Assembly (NCBI GenBank): GCA_000200715.1
Contig: DP000238.1
Location: forward strand, 1,142,593-1,206,592
Length of the DNA: 64,000 bases
Direction of reading: 5' to 3'
Source of the DNA: Cenarchaeum symbiosum A
GTDB lineage: Archaea; Thermoproteota; Nitrososphaeria; Nitrososphaerales; Nitrosopumilaceae
In this document: positions 53,008 through 64,000 of the stretch, one piece after another
Layout: each line of letters begins with the position of its first letter
How positions within the stretch are numbered: position 1 is the stretch's first letter
Notes under the pieces: generated by a model
Databases searched by the model: none
What the model was told of the DNA's origin: nothing
The model's input: only the letters and a program-made list of their open reading frames with translations
Program-made: the position numbers and the translations under genes

Positions 53008-53141
53008 GCGTGTAATATGCTGCACCTGTAAACAAACATTGCGCGGGGCATGGGCCGTCCGGACAGACAGAACTGCCCATGAGACAGGTGCCTGCGGGCC
53101 GGTAAGCTACATTAATTTATCACCCCCCACGGGCGGGCCCC

Positions 53142-53243
53142 ATGAGCAGGACCAAGAGAATAATCATCTGGGCATCCATACTGGGCGGGGGGATAATCTA
53201 CTTTCTCGTCCAGGGCGAGATTGCCAGAAATGTATTGTCCTGA
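53142..53243 (+). CDS. tiny membrane protein (33 aa)
   Basis: After MSRTKR comes one hydrophobic helix, IIIWASILGGGIIYFLVQG, and a short tail. A TATA element (ATTAATTTATCA, 53111-53122) is 20-31 nt before the ATG. Its basic-then-hydrophobic layout predicts the C-terminus outside. Length and good promoter spacing support it, but it is short. Confidence 0.6.
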   Translation: MSRTKRIIIWASILGGGIIYFLVQGEIARNVLS

Positions 53244-53244
53244 G

Positions 53245-53457
53245 AACAGAAGCCATGCAGCAACTGCCCGATCGTTTTTCAGGTACCTACTGGGCTTTTT
53301 GGAGTTCGTTGATCAAAAGCGGTACAGGTATTCTATACATGCCAGTCTTGGCTGGAAAAATAAATTGAAGATCGGCGGATCCTATCTACGAGCGCCTGCC
53401 TGCTTTTCACTTGACTAGCCGGAGTACTTCGTCTGCAATTTCTGTATAGCTAGGCAT
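53245..53457 (-). pseudogene. decayed copy of the SDH-type serine protease gene
   Basis: The start is intact: MPSYTEIADEVLRLVK against MPSYAEIANDVLRLME of the gene at 53898-54830, then TGA (53407-53409). Further along, IGSADLQFIFPAKTGM and LLINELQKAQ match IGPTDPQFIIPTRTGM and LISEFQEAQ in the intact copy. About 110 codons are deleted between these parts, and a second stop is present. The residues that should hold the catalytic Ser are in the deleted part. Confidence 0.75.
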
Positions 53458-53629
53458 TTATGTAGTTGAGATACATGTCCGCGGGATCCGTTTCATAGTC
53501 TGAATCAAACACCGGATCATTCCTTCTCTTTAATTCCTTAAATGCCTGATGCAGTTCAAGCAGGACGGTTACATCATCGCGTTTGATTATCCGTTCTGTT
53601 GTTTCAGCTTTTTGCTCATTCTCATCCAT
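53450..53629 (-). CDS. paralogue of the small protein partner of the protease (59 aa)
   Basis: Reads MDENEQKAETTERIIKRDDV then TVLLELHQAFKELKRRN and ends LNYINA. It is a clear paralogue of the gene at 54823-55005, which ends FNYINA. Charged, helical, no cysteines. As in the intact module, its stop overlaps the ATG of the following protease frame (AATGCCTAG). Though the protease copy is broken, this frame is intact and may still be made. Confidence 0.7.
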   Translation of the reverse strand: MDENEQKAETTERIIKRDDVTVLLELHQAFKELKRRNDPVFDSDYETDPADMYLNYINA

Positions 53630-53897
53630 GATTATAGGCTACGGTATTTGACTAAAAAGGTTTCCATCTTCATGAGTCGTGTGTTTGCCGTGGAATTACC
53701 TACCGGGGGAACATAAAAAAATGAGTCATAAACAGCGCACTGCATCCACCGTGGACCCATGAGACAACGAGCCGGCAGCGGTGCACAGCACCGAGTACAA
53801 CCCCGCAATCGTCTTATCCAACGACCTGCCCTATGAAAACTCCAGACGGATCTCTTCCGGGCATCCAGTACCCATGTATGTGAGAATTCTGACTATC

Positions 53898-54830
53898 TTA
53901 CCGTGGTGTTGGCAGTGTCTCAACGACGGTATTACCGAGGTGATTCATGATAATTTTGTTGACTGGAGTATACTGAAACATGGTATTTGCCGCATGAAAT
54001 ACTGACAGCACCAGATCTTGAAATTCTTGTTCATCTTCCAGATCAGTTACTTTTAAGCCAATCCTTTTACATTCTTCTCTCGATATGCGCCTTCCATGAC
54101 TGTGATATTTTTTAGAGGAAGACATTATTTCTGATATTTTTTTTGACTTTTTTACCGCTGCAGACTCGTTCTCAAACATGTATCTAGCCAGCCATTTTTG
54201 TACAAGTTCCACACTTAGCTTCTGGCTGCTAATGCATTTTTGAATTAGCCCGGGAGGATATTGCCCTAACAGTGGAAGCCATGCGCCGAGCCTCCCCGGG
54301 TGTTTTTCTGACACCGACTGTGCTTCTTGAAACTCGCTAATTAGAAACTGTGCAGACATTATGTGCATGCCGGTCCTGGTTGGAATAATAAATTGGGGGT
54401 CGGTGGGACCTATCGATGAGTGTTTACCCATTACCAGGCAATTCGATGAGCATGCAAGCATCGCAGCTGCCGACATCGCGGCATATGGGATAATGATCCG
54501 GACATTTTTAAATTTTGCACGTATGTATGAGACGATTGCTTCGGTGGACTCGACGGAGCCCCCCGGACTGTGGAGTATTAAATCTAATTTCTTAGTCTTT
54601 AAATCACGCATCATCCTCATAAATCCATACAGGTCACCATTTGTTATGAGAGCTTCATTAGACGTATGCGCTTCGTCCGTTATCCAGTTGGTCGCATACA
54701 GTATTGTATCCCTCCCCGAATACTGTTGCAATTTTGAAAGATAGTCGTGAAGTACTACACCAGGTGCCTGCTCACCGACTGACTCCATTAGTCGAAGTAC
54801 GTCGTTTGCTATTTCTGCGTAACTAGGCAT
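53898..54830 (-). CDS. SDH/ClpP-class serine protease (310 aa)
   Basis: Protease of the serine dehydrogenase proteinase (SDH, PF01972-type) group. Visible elements: LDLILHSPGGSVESTEAIVS (residue about 87), the serine nucleophile region IIPYAAMSAAAMLACSSN, then IGPTDPQFIIPTRTG and an Asn/Lys-rich C-terminal helix bundle. There is no transmembrane segment or signal, so it acts in the cytoplasm or at the inner face of the membrane. Its ATG overlaps the stop of the small upstream gene by 8 nt, which points to coupled translation. The gene is AT-rich against the core genome. Confidence 0.8.
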   Translation of the reverse strand: MPSYAEIANDVLRLMESVGEQAPGVVLHDYLSKLQQYSGRDTILYATNWITDEAHTSNEALITNGDLYGFMRMMRDLKTKKLDLILHSPGGSVESTEAIVSYIRAKFKNVRIIIPYAAMSAAAMLACSSNCLVMGKHSSIGPTDPQFIIPTRTGMHIMSAQFLISEFQEAQSVSEKHPGRLGAWLPLLGQYPPGLIQKCISSQKLSVELVQKWLARYMFENESAAVKKSKKISEIMSSSKKYHSHGRRISREECKRIGLKVTDLEDEQEFQDLVLSVFHAANTMFQYTPVNKIIMNHLGNTVVETLPTPR

Positions 54831-55005
54831 TTATGTAGTTGAAATGACTACCCGCGGGAATCATACCATAGTCTGTGTCGTATGACTTGCCTTTTTTCTT
54901 CATCAATTTCTCATATTCCTCATGCAGTTCGAGCAGGATGGCCATGTCACTACGTTTGTTCGTCTGTTTTGTTGTCTCGGGCTTTTGGTCCATATTATTA
55001 TCCAT
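54823..55005 (-). CDS. small acidic-basic partner protein of the SDH protease (60 aa)
   Basis: Sequence MDNNMDQKPETTKQTNKRSD then MAILLELHEEYEKLMKKKG and a FNYINA end. The middle is an amphipathic helix. The stop overlaps the ATG of the protease gene. A paralogue stands in the same position before the broken protease copy, so the pair is a unit. It could be an adaptor, inhibitor or substrate. TATA element (TTTTTAAAGG) about 20-29 nt before the ATG at 55005. Confidence 0.7.
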   Translation of the reverse strand: MDNNMDQKPETTKQTNKRSDMAILLELHEEYEKLMKKKGKSYDTDYGMIPAGSHFNYINA

Positions 55006-55109
55006 GCTAGTAAAGGACTATGTTCCTTTAAAAAGGTTCGTGATTTTAATTTCCAAGTGTTTGCCTCGCAATTTCCTCCAAGGCACATGAAAAACGGGCC
55101 ACAGGCAGA

Positions 55110-55170
55110 GCACAGCATCCGCTGGGGACCCATGAAATAAGCCCCCGGCGGTGCACAGCATCCGCTGGGG
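55110..55170. repeat. 18-bp direct repeat near the rRNA operon end
   Basis: GCACAGCATCCGCTGGGG occurs at 55110-55127 and 55153-55170. A similar sequence (GGTGCACAGCA) is present in the duplicated module flank near 53780, so these repeats belong to the duplication. Confidence 0.8.
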
Positions 55171-55188
55171 GCTCAATAAAAAAATGAG
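55141..55188 (-). terminator. rRNA operon terminator hairpin with T-runs
   Basis: On the minus strand after the 23S processing stem come TTTTTTTATT and then the hairpin GCCCCCAGCGG / CCGCCGGGGGC (10 of 11 bases pair), followed by TTATTTC. This is the expected position for the rRNA transcript's end. Confidence 0.6.
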
Positions 55189-55203
55189 TCATCATGCATA
55201 GTC
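55189..55203 (-). repeat. 3' half of the 23S rRNA processing stem
   Basis: TCATCATGCATAGTC is the perfect reverse complement of 58226-58240 on the far side of 23S. The long stem would bring together both ends of pre-23S, where EndA-type cleavage of bulge-helix-bulge motifs is expected. Confidence 0.85.
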
Positions 55204-55214
55204 TCTATGTAAAT

Positions 55215-58214
<3,000 letters not shown>

Positions 58215-58225
58215 ACATATTACAC

Positions 58226-58240
58226 GACTATGCATGATGA
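58226..58240 (-). repeat. 5' half of the 23S rRNA processing stem
   Basis: GACTATGCATGATGA pairs perfectly with 55189-55203. It lies just outside the predicted 23S 5' end in the 16S-23S spacer, which holds no tRNA gene. Confidence 0.85.
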
Positions 58241-58312
58241 TCATCGCAGTCCCCAGGGGAGGGGGCCGCTACATCCTTCATACACCACTTGCGTGGTGCA
58301 TTGCACCATGCA

Positions 58313-58333
58313 AAGATCATGTGCATTCTGTTC
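58313..58333 (-). repeat. 3' half of the 16S rRNA processing stem
   Basis: AAGATCATGTGCATTCTGTTC pairs with 59869-59889 (20 of 21 bases, one C/A mismatch), with 16S between. Same arrangement as for 23S. Confidence 0.85.
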
Positions 58334-58346
58334 AAACCAGTTTCTA

Positions 58347-59817
<1,471 letters not shown>

Positions 59818-59868
59818 TCATAATTGGATTATTTTTTTTTTGTTAAGTACGCTTGTACTTTTGGAATT

Positions 59869-59889
59869 GAACAGAATGCACATAATCTT
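59869..59889 (-). repeat. 5' half of the 16S rRNA processing stem
   Basis: GAACAGAATGCACATAATCTT on the plus strand is complementary to 58313-58333. Between it and 16S lies a small perfect hairpin (AAGTAC-GCTT-GTACTT, 59845-59860) and an A-run. Confidence 0.8.
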
Positions 59890-60033
59890 CACATCTCAGA
59901 TATGACCCTTCGATCATACCCTCATTCTGTGTGCGTAACTGGAGGCCAGCGAATCACAATATGGTACAATACCATGCATTCATCGCAAGCGCCGCTCTTG
60001 CGTCACGTACGATCGGATCGGCCCGTCCATGGG

Positions 60034-60041
60034 CATATAAA
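60034..60041 (-). promoter_or_regulatory. probable rRNA operon promoter (TATA box)
   Basis: TTTATATG on the minus strand is the strongest TATA element between 16S and hemL. A start about 25 nt downstream would give a 5' leader of about 190 nt that includes the 16S processing stem. A plus-strand TATA (GATTAAATTA, 60112-60121) serves hemL. Confidence 0.5.
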
Positions 60042-60143
60042 CCATCGCCGATTTCCGCCCCCGGCAGCCCCGATCAGGGGCCGGATCTGCCTGTATGATG
60101 GCGATCCGCCCTGATTAAATTATGGGGGGAGCGGCCTGCTGCC

Positions 60144-61448
60144 GTGGATCTGGAACGCGAGTACAGGGCAAAGACCGGCGGCTCGGCCCGGATCTTTGCC
60201 AGGTCGAAAAAGTACCACGTCGGCGGGGTCAGCCACAACATAAGGTTCTACGAGCCGTATCCGTTTGTGACAAGGTCCGCGAGCGGCAAGCACCTCGTCG
60301 ACGTGGACGGGAACAAGTATGTAGACTACTGGATGGGGCACTGGAGCCTGATACTGGGGCACGCGCCGGCGCCAGTCAGGTCGGCAGTAGAGGGGCAGCT
60401 TCGCCGCGGCTGGATCCACGGGACCGTCAACGAGCAGACGATGAATCTCTCGGAGATAATACGCGGCGCGGTAAGCGTGGCAGAAAAGACAAGGTACGTC
60501 ACGTCGGGGACGGAGGCCGTCATGTATGCGGCAAGGCTGGCGCGCGCGCATACGGGCAGAAAAATAATAGCAAAGGCGGACGGCGGCTGGCACGGGTACG
60601 CGTCGGGGCTGCTCAAGTCGGTCAACTGGCCGTATGATGTGCCCGAGAGCGGGGGGCTCGTCGACGAAGAGCACTCTATATCCATTCCGTACAACGATCT
60701 TGAAGGTTCCCTGGATGTTCTTGGGCGCGCAGGCGACGACTTGGCATGCGTGATAATCGAGCCGCTGCTGGGCGGCGGCGGCTGCATACCGGCGGATGAG
60801 GACTATCTGCGCGGCATACAGGAGTTTGTGCATTCAAGGGGCGCGCTGCTTGTCCTCGACGAGATAGTGACAGGGTTCCGGTTTAGGTTTGGCTGCGCGT
60901 ATGCTGCAGCAGGGCTGGACCCCGATATAGTGGCGCTCGGCAAGATAGTCGGGGGCGGATTCCCCATAGGGGTGATATGCGGCAAGGACGAGGTGATGGA
61001 AATCTCCAACACTATATCGCATGCAAAGTCCGACAGGGCGTACATCGGCGGCGGCACATTCTCTGCAAACCCCGCCACGATGACAGCGGGCGCGGCAGCG
61101 CTCGGGGAGCTCAAAAAGAGAAAGGGCACAATATACCCGAGGATAAACTCCATGGGGGACGACGCAAGGGACAAGCTCTCAAAGATATTTGGGAACAGGG
61201 TATCCGTGACCGGAAGGGGCTCGCTGTTCATGACTCACTTTGTTCAAGATGGCGCCGGCAGGGTCTCAAATGCTGCAGATGCGGCAGCCTGCGATGTTGA
61301 GCTGCTGCACAGGTACCACCTGGACATGATCACCCGGGACGGCATATTCTTTCTGCCGGGCAAGCTGGGGGCCATATCGGCGGCGCACTCAAAGGCCGAC
61401 CTCAAGACCATGTATTCCGCATCAGAGCGCTTTGCAGAAGGCCTATGA
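60144..61448 (+). CDS. hemL: glutamate-1-semialdehyde 2,1-aminomutase
   Basis: PLP enzyme that makes 5-aminolevulinate, the tetrapyrrole precursor, from glutamate semialdehyde. Diagnostic phrases: [70 protein letters not shown] and the PLP-lysine motif [13 protein letters not shown], then [15 protein letters not shown]. Full length of 434 residues. GTG start lies 23-32 nt after the TATA element GATTAAATTA. Its position beside the rRNA operon is as I recall for C. symbiosum. Confidence 0.95.
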
Positions 61449-61500
61449 GGTATAGCGCCGGAGGAAACTTTGATTATACGGGCGTGCTGCCCCGGGGCCC

Positions 61501-62307
61501 ATGATACTCTTCGGCAAGAGCGACCCCGCCGAGCTGGTGCGCCAGGCGGACCTCCTGTGCAGCAAGAACCAGTTCAGGGCGGCAATAGGCCTGTACGGGA
61601 AAATCCTCAAGGACGACCCGCAGAACAGGGGCGTCCTGCACAAAAAGGGGCTGGCCCAGAACAGGGCAAAAAAGTACTCTGATGCGATCACGTGCTTTGA
61701 CCGGCTGCTCGAGCTTGACAACAAGGACGCGCCCGCGTACAACAACAAGGCCATAGCCCAGGCCGAGCTCGGAGACACGGCATCCGCGCTGGAAAACTAC
61801 GGCAGGGCCATCGAGGCCGACCCGCGGTACGCGCCGGCGCGCTTCAACAGGGCCGTGCTGCTCGACAGGCTGGGCGAGCATGAGGAGGCGCTGCCGGACC
61901 TCGACAGGGCAGCCGAGCTGGACCGACGCAAGCCGAACCCGAGGTTCTACAAGGGGATAGTGCTCGGCAAGATGGGCAGGCACGAAGAGGCGCTGGCCTG
62001 CTTCAAGGGCGTGTGCAAGAGGCATCCCGGCCACGCCGACTCACAGTTCCACGTGGGGATAGAGCTTACCGAGCTTGGCAGGCACGCCGAGGCCCTCGGG
62101 GAGCTTGCATCACTGCCCGCGGAGCACCGCGAGAACGCCAATGTATTGTATGCCAGGGCGCGCAGCCTCTCGGGCCTTGGCAGGGAGGACGAATCCATAG
62201 CGCACCTGCAAAAGGCGGCCAAAAAAGATTCCAAGACGATAAAAAAGTGGGCCCGCGCAGAAAAGGCCTTTGACGGAATACGGGACGATCCCGGTTCAAA
62301 AAGATAG
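61501..62307 (+). CDS. TPR-repeat protein (268 aa)
   Basis: Six or seven tetratricopeptide repeats of 34 residues are visible (for example AIGLYGKILKDDPQNRGVLH; AITCFDRLLELDNKDAPAYN; ALENYGRAIEADPRYAPARF; ALPDLDRAAELDRRKPNPRF). TPR solenoids bind other proteins. No further domain. A TATA-like element (TTTGATTATACGG, 61469-61481) lies 20-32 nt before the ATG. It is probably distinct from hemL, 52 nt before it. A second TPR protein is at 28173. Confidence 0.88.
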   Translation: MILFGKSDPAELVRQADLLCSKNQFRAAIGLYGKILKDDPQNRGVLHKKGLAQNRAKKYSDAITCFDRLLELDNKDAPAYNNKAIAQAELGDTASALENYGRAIEADPRYAPARFNRAVLLDRLGEHEEALPDLDRAAELDRRKPNPRFYKGIVLGKMGRHEEALACFKGVCKRHPGHADSQFHVGIELTELGRHAEALGELASLPAEHRENANVLYARARSLSGLGREDESIAHLQKAAKKDSKTIKKWARAEKAFDGIRDDPGSKR

Positions 62308-62311
62308 CCGG

Positions 62312-63007
62312 CTAGAGGATCTTTTTTCTTGCCGCGTCAATCCGCATCATGCGGACCTTTTTTTTGGGCCCCACAAGTCGCGATTCATAGACTGGTACAT
62401 AGACCACCTCCACCGCCTTTGCGGCAAACTCCTCCCGCAGGTCGCGCATGCCGTCAGGCGGGGGCCCGCGCAGCTTCTCTTTTAGTTTTGAGAGCGCCTC
62501 TTCTGTCTCCACCTCGGGGCTCCGCACATTCTCTGACGCATCGAGTATCCTCCGCGGGTACGGCTCCACCGCGCCGGGCCCCGTCTTGTAGGGAAAGTCC
62601 GTCTCGCCGCCGTGCCGGTCAAGGCACATCATCCCTTCTGATTCCGCAAAGACATGCTCTTCTAGCTCGAGGTCGACCCTGTTCTTGCCGAGCCCTGCCG
62701 AGAGCGTCTTGTGTATGCGCGACTTGGACCTTATGGGAAAGACGCCGTCGCCTAGCACCACCTCGATCACGTTCTGGTCCACCTTGATCGGGTGAACCGC
62801 CTTTCTGAAAAAATCCGCAGAGTACCTGGCGGAGACCCGGATCAGCGCCTCGTGGACCAGCTTTACAGAATGCACATGGACGTCTTCTTTCCGCGGGGCC
62901 CTCATAAGGGCCCTAAAGGCACCCGTCTTCTTTGCCTCTATCATGGCCCGAGCCGACTCCTCAGTCATGGCGTTCCGCAGGACCGCCGTCCTGGTCTTTC
63001 CAGTCAT
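62312..63007 (-). CDS. hypothetical protein, basic (231 aa)
   Basis: Basic, mixed alpha/beta protein: MTEESARAMIEAKKTGAFRA, VHPIKVDQNVIEVVLGDGVF, and VPVYESRLVGPKKKVRMMRI near the end. It is not ribosomal S3Ae, which I first considered. No known motif. Start ATG at 63007 (four residues after an upstream in-frame start at 63019) is supported by a TATA-like element GTTGTATAGTAT about 25-35 nt upstream. Nucleic-acid binding is possible from its charge. Confidence 0.7.
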   Translation of the reverse strand: MTGKTRTAVLRNAMTEESARAMIEAKKTGAFRALMRAPRKEDVHVHSVKLVHEALIRVSARYSADFFRKAVHPIKVDQNVIEVVLGDGVFPIRSKSRIHKTLSAGLGKNRVDLELEEHVFAESEGMMCLDRHGGETDFPYKTGPGAVEPYPRRILDASENVRSPEVETEEALSKLKEKLRGPPPDGMRDLREEFAAKAVEVVYVPVYESRLVGPKKKVRMMRIDAARKKIL

Positions 63008-63084
63008 CCCCTGCCGCACCCCGCATAAGGCATACTATACAACGCAAGGCAAGGTAATAATAGCCTGCCGTCTGTAACGGCCGT

Positions 63085-63462
63085 ATGAGGTCGGAGGGCA
63101 GGCCCGGATACATCGAAAAGTTCCTAAAGAGGGCGGACAAGGCGATAGACAATGCAGTCGAGCAGGGCGTCAAGAGGGCAGACGAGATACTAGATGACGC
63201 AGTCGAGCTCGGCAAGATCACCGTGGGCGAGGCGCAAAAAAGAAGCGATGTGCTGCTCAAGCAGGCCGAGCGGGAGAGCAAGCGGCTCAAGTCAAGGGGC
63301 GCCAAAAAGCTCGAAAAGGGCATAGGGGCGGCAAAAAAGATGGCAGCCGGCAAGGGCGACGCGCTAGAGACCCTGGCAAAGCTCGGCGAGCTGAGAAAGG
63401 CGGGGATCATAACGGAGAAGGAGTTTCGCGCCAAGAAAAAGAAGCTTCTCGCGGAGATCTGA
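63085..63462 (+). CDS. SHOCT-domain protein (125 aa)
   Basis: A highly charged helical region (VEQGVKRADEILDDAVELGK, KRSDVLLKQAERESKRLKS) ends in a 30-residue SHOCT motif, LAKLGELRKAGIITEKEFRA plus KKKKLLAEI. SHOCT tails appear on many proteins and may mediate oligomer formation. The next gene starts 2 nt after the stop. Confidence 0.8.
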   Translation: MRSEGRPGYIEKFLKRADKAIDNAVEQGVKRADEILDDAVELGKITVGEAQKRSDVLLKQAERESKRLKSRGAKKLEKGIGAAKKMAAGKGDALETLAKLGELRKAGIITEKEFRAKKKKLLAEI

Positions 63463-63463
63463 C

Positions 63464-63915
63464 TTGAAGCCGCTAGACTATACCCGGGACGGCTCGATAA
63501 AGGAGGTCACAAAGAGGTGGTTTATAGGCACGCCGTCCCTTGTCGACCTTGCAGGCGAGCTCGGCATATCTGAGAGCAACATATTCCACGTGACATTTCC
63601 CGACGGCGCAAAGACCACCCTGCATACGCACGAGGGCGGGCAGCTGCTCATAGTGACCTCGGGCACCGGCAGCATGTCAATATTTGAAAAGACCGGCGGA
63701 GGCGAGGCGGAATTTGCAATAAAAGAGACAGACAGGATACCGCTAAAGCAGGGCAGCATCCAGTACATACCTGCCGGCGTGCTCACGTGCACGGCGCAAC
63801 AGACGGCACCACCCTGTCCCATATAGCGGTAAACTACCCGTCGCCATCGGGAAAGGAGCCGTATACATTATGGTATGAATCCGACTTTGCCAGCCGGGTC
63901 ACCGGCGTGCTGTAA
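63464..63915 (+). CDS. cupin-domain protein, interrupted by a frameshift near its end
   Basis: Small beta-barrel with a likely metal site: TTLHTHEGGQLLIVTSGTGS and later IPLKQGSIQYIPAGV follow the cupin motifs G(X)5HXH(X)3-4E(X)6G and G(X)5PXG(X)2H. At about 63780 the first frame turns into CTAQQTAPP and stops at 63826. Another frame gives the natural end HVHGATDGTTLSHIAVNYPS to DFASRVTGVL with TAA at 63913-63915; the His of the second cupin motif is in that part. One base must be gained or lost. TTG start, 1 nt after the SHOCT stop, in an operon. Confidence 0.75.
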
Positions 63916-63921
63916 ATTATA

Positions 63922-64000
63922 TTATTTGAGCCTCTCCAGTATCGACAGGCTTACAAGGTTGGTCATCGTTATCCCCTTGCGGATCACTTCCCTTCTAGTC
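63922..64000 (-). CDS. 3' end of a gene entering from the right (partial)
   Basis: The minus strand is open from the window edge to TAA at 63922-63924, reading REVIRKGITMTNLVSLSILE then RLK. The fragment is too short to identify. It is convergent with the cupin gene. Confidence 0.55.
   Translation of the reverse strand, partial: TRREVIRKGITMTNLVSLSILERLK

Noticed and set aside
62312-63007. Ribosomal protein S3Ae (S1e)
   Set aside because: Size and charge are similar, but the expected S3Ae sequence blocks are absent.

Overview
The window looks like a chromosomal segment of a marine group I.1a thaumarchaeote (Nitrososphaerota), most consistent with the sponge symbiont Cenarchaeum symbiosum. 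Three things support this: archaeal genes (class I lysyl-tRNA synthetase, archaeal Elp3, ribosomal L10e, EndA-type splicing endonuclease), a minus-strand 16S-23S rRNA operon with no tRNA in the spacer and a glutamate-1-semialdehyde aminotransferase gene just upstream of 16S, and the promoter pattern. Many genes have an AT-rich TATA box about 26-30 nt before an ATG, GTG or TTG start, so most transcripts are probably leaderless. This rule was used to choose many starts and to find very small genes.

Layout. Bases 1-10,080 are an accessory island with patchy GC content. It holds decayed frames, an AT-rich protein with a Hel308-like tail, remnants that look like a type III restriction helicase and an IS66-type transposase, a frameshifted winged-helix regulator, a YwgA-like gene and an intact GmrSD-type (DUF262/DUF1524) restriction enzyme. 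Bases 10,100-34,220 are core genome: a glycosyltransferase, a ferredoxin-domain protein, two CPA2 antiporters, tRNA-Gly and tRNA-Glu, a UvrD-like helicase-nuclease, L10e, EndA, purE, purM, a DNA methyltransferase behind a dense cluster of GATC sites, secreted proteins, and many conserved thaumarchaeal genes of unknown role. Bases 34,709-47,068 are one gene for a 4,119-residue secreted protein built of propeller-like repeats, Ig-like domains and DNA-level tandem repeats; a cell-surface role is inferred. Bases 47,277-53,250 carry a lysine-rich H1-like protein, the overlapping elp3-lysS-small membrane protein operon and several small genes. Bases 53,245-55,005 hold a duplicated module of a small protein plus an SDH/ClpP-class serine protease, one copy decayed. 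The rRNA operon follows (59,817 down to 55,215), with long inverted repeats around each rRNA. The right end has hemL, a TPR protein, a SHOCT protein, a frameshifted cupin gene and the 3' end of a minus-strand gene.

Two general features stand out. First, at least four otherwise good genes (regulator, glycosyltransferase, the gene at 25,360, cupin) are each broken by one apparent single-base frameshift, and two weaker cases exist. This may be real decay, strain mixture or sequence error. Second, eight very small genes (33-59 codons), most of them cysteine-rich, can be read from sequence and promoter spacing. They include a 44-residue metallothionein-like protein with nine cysteines.
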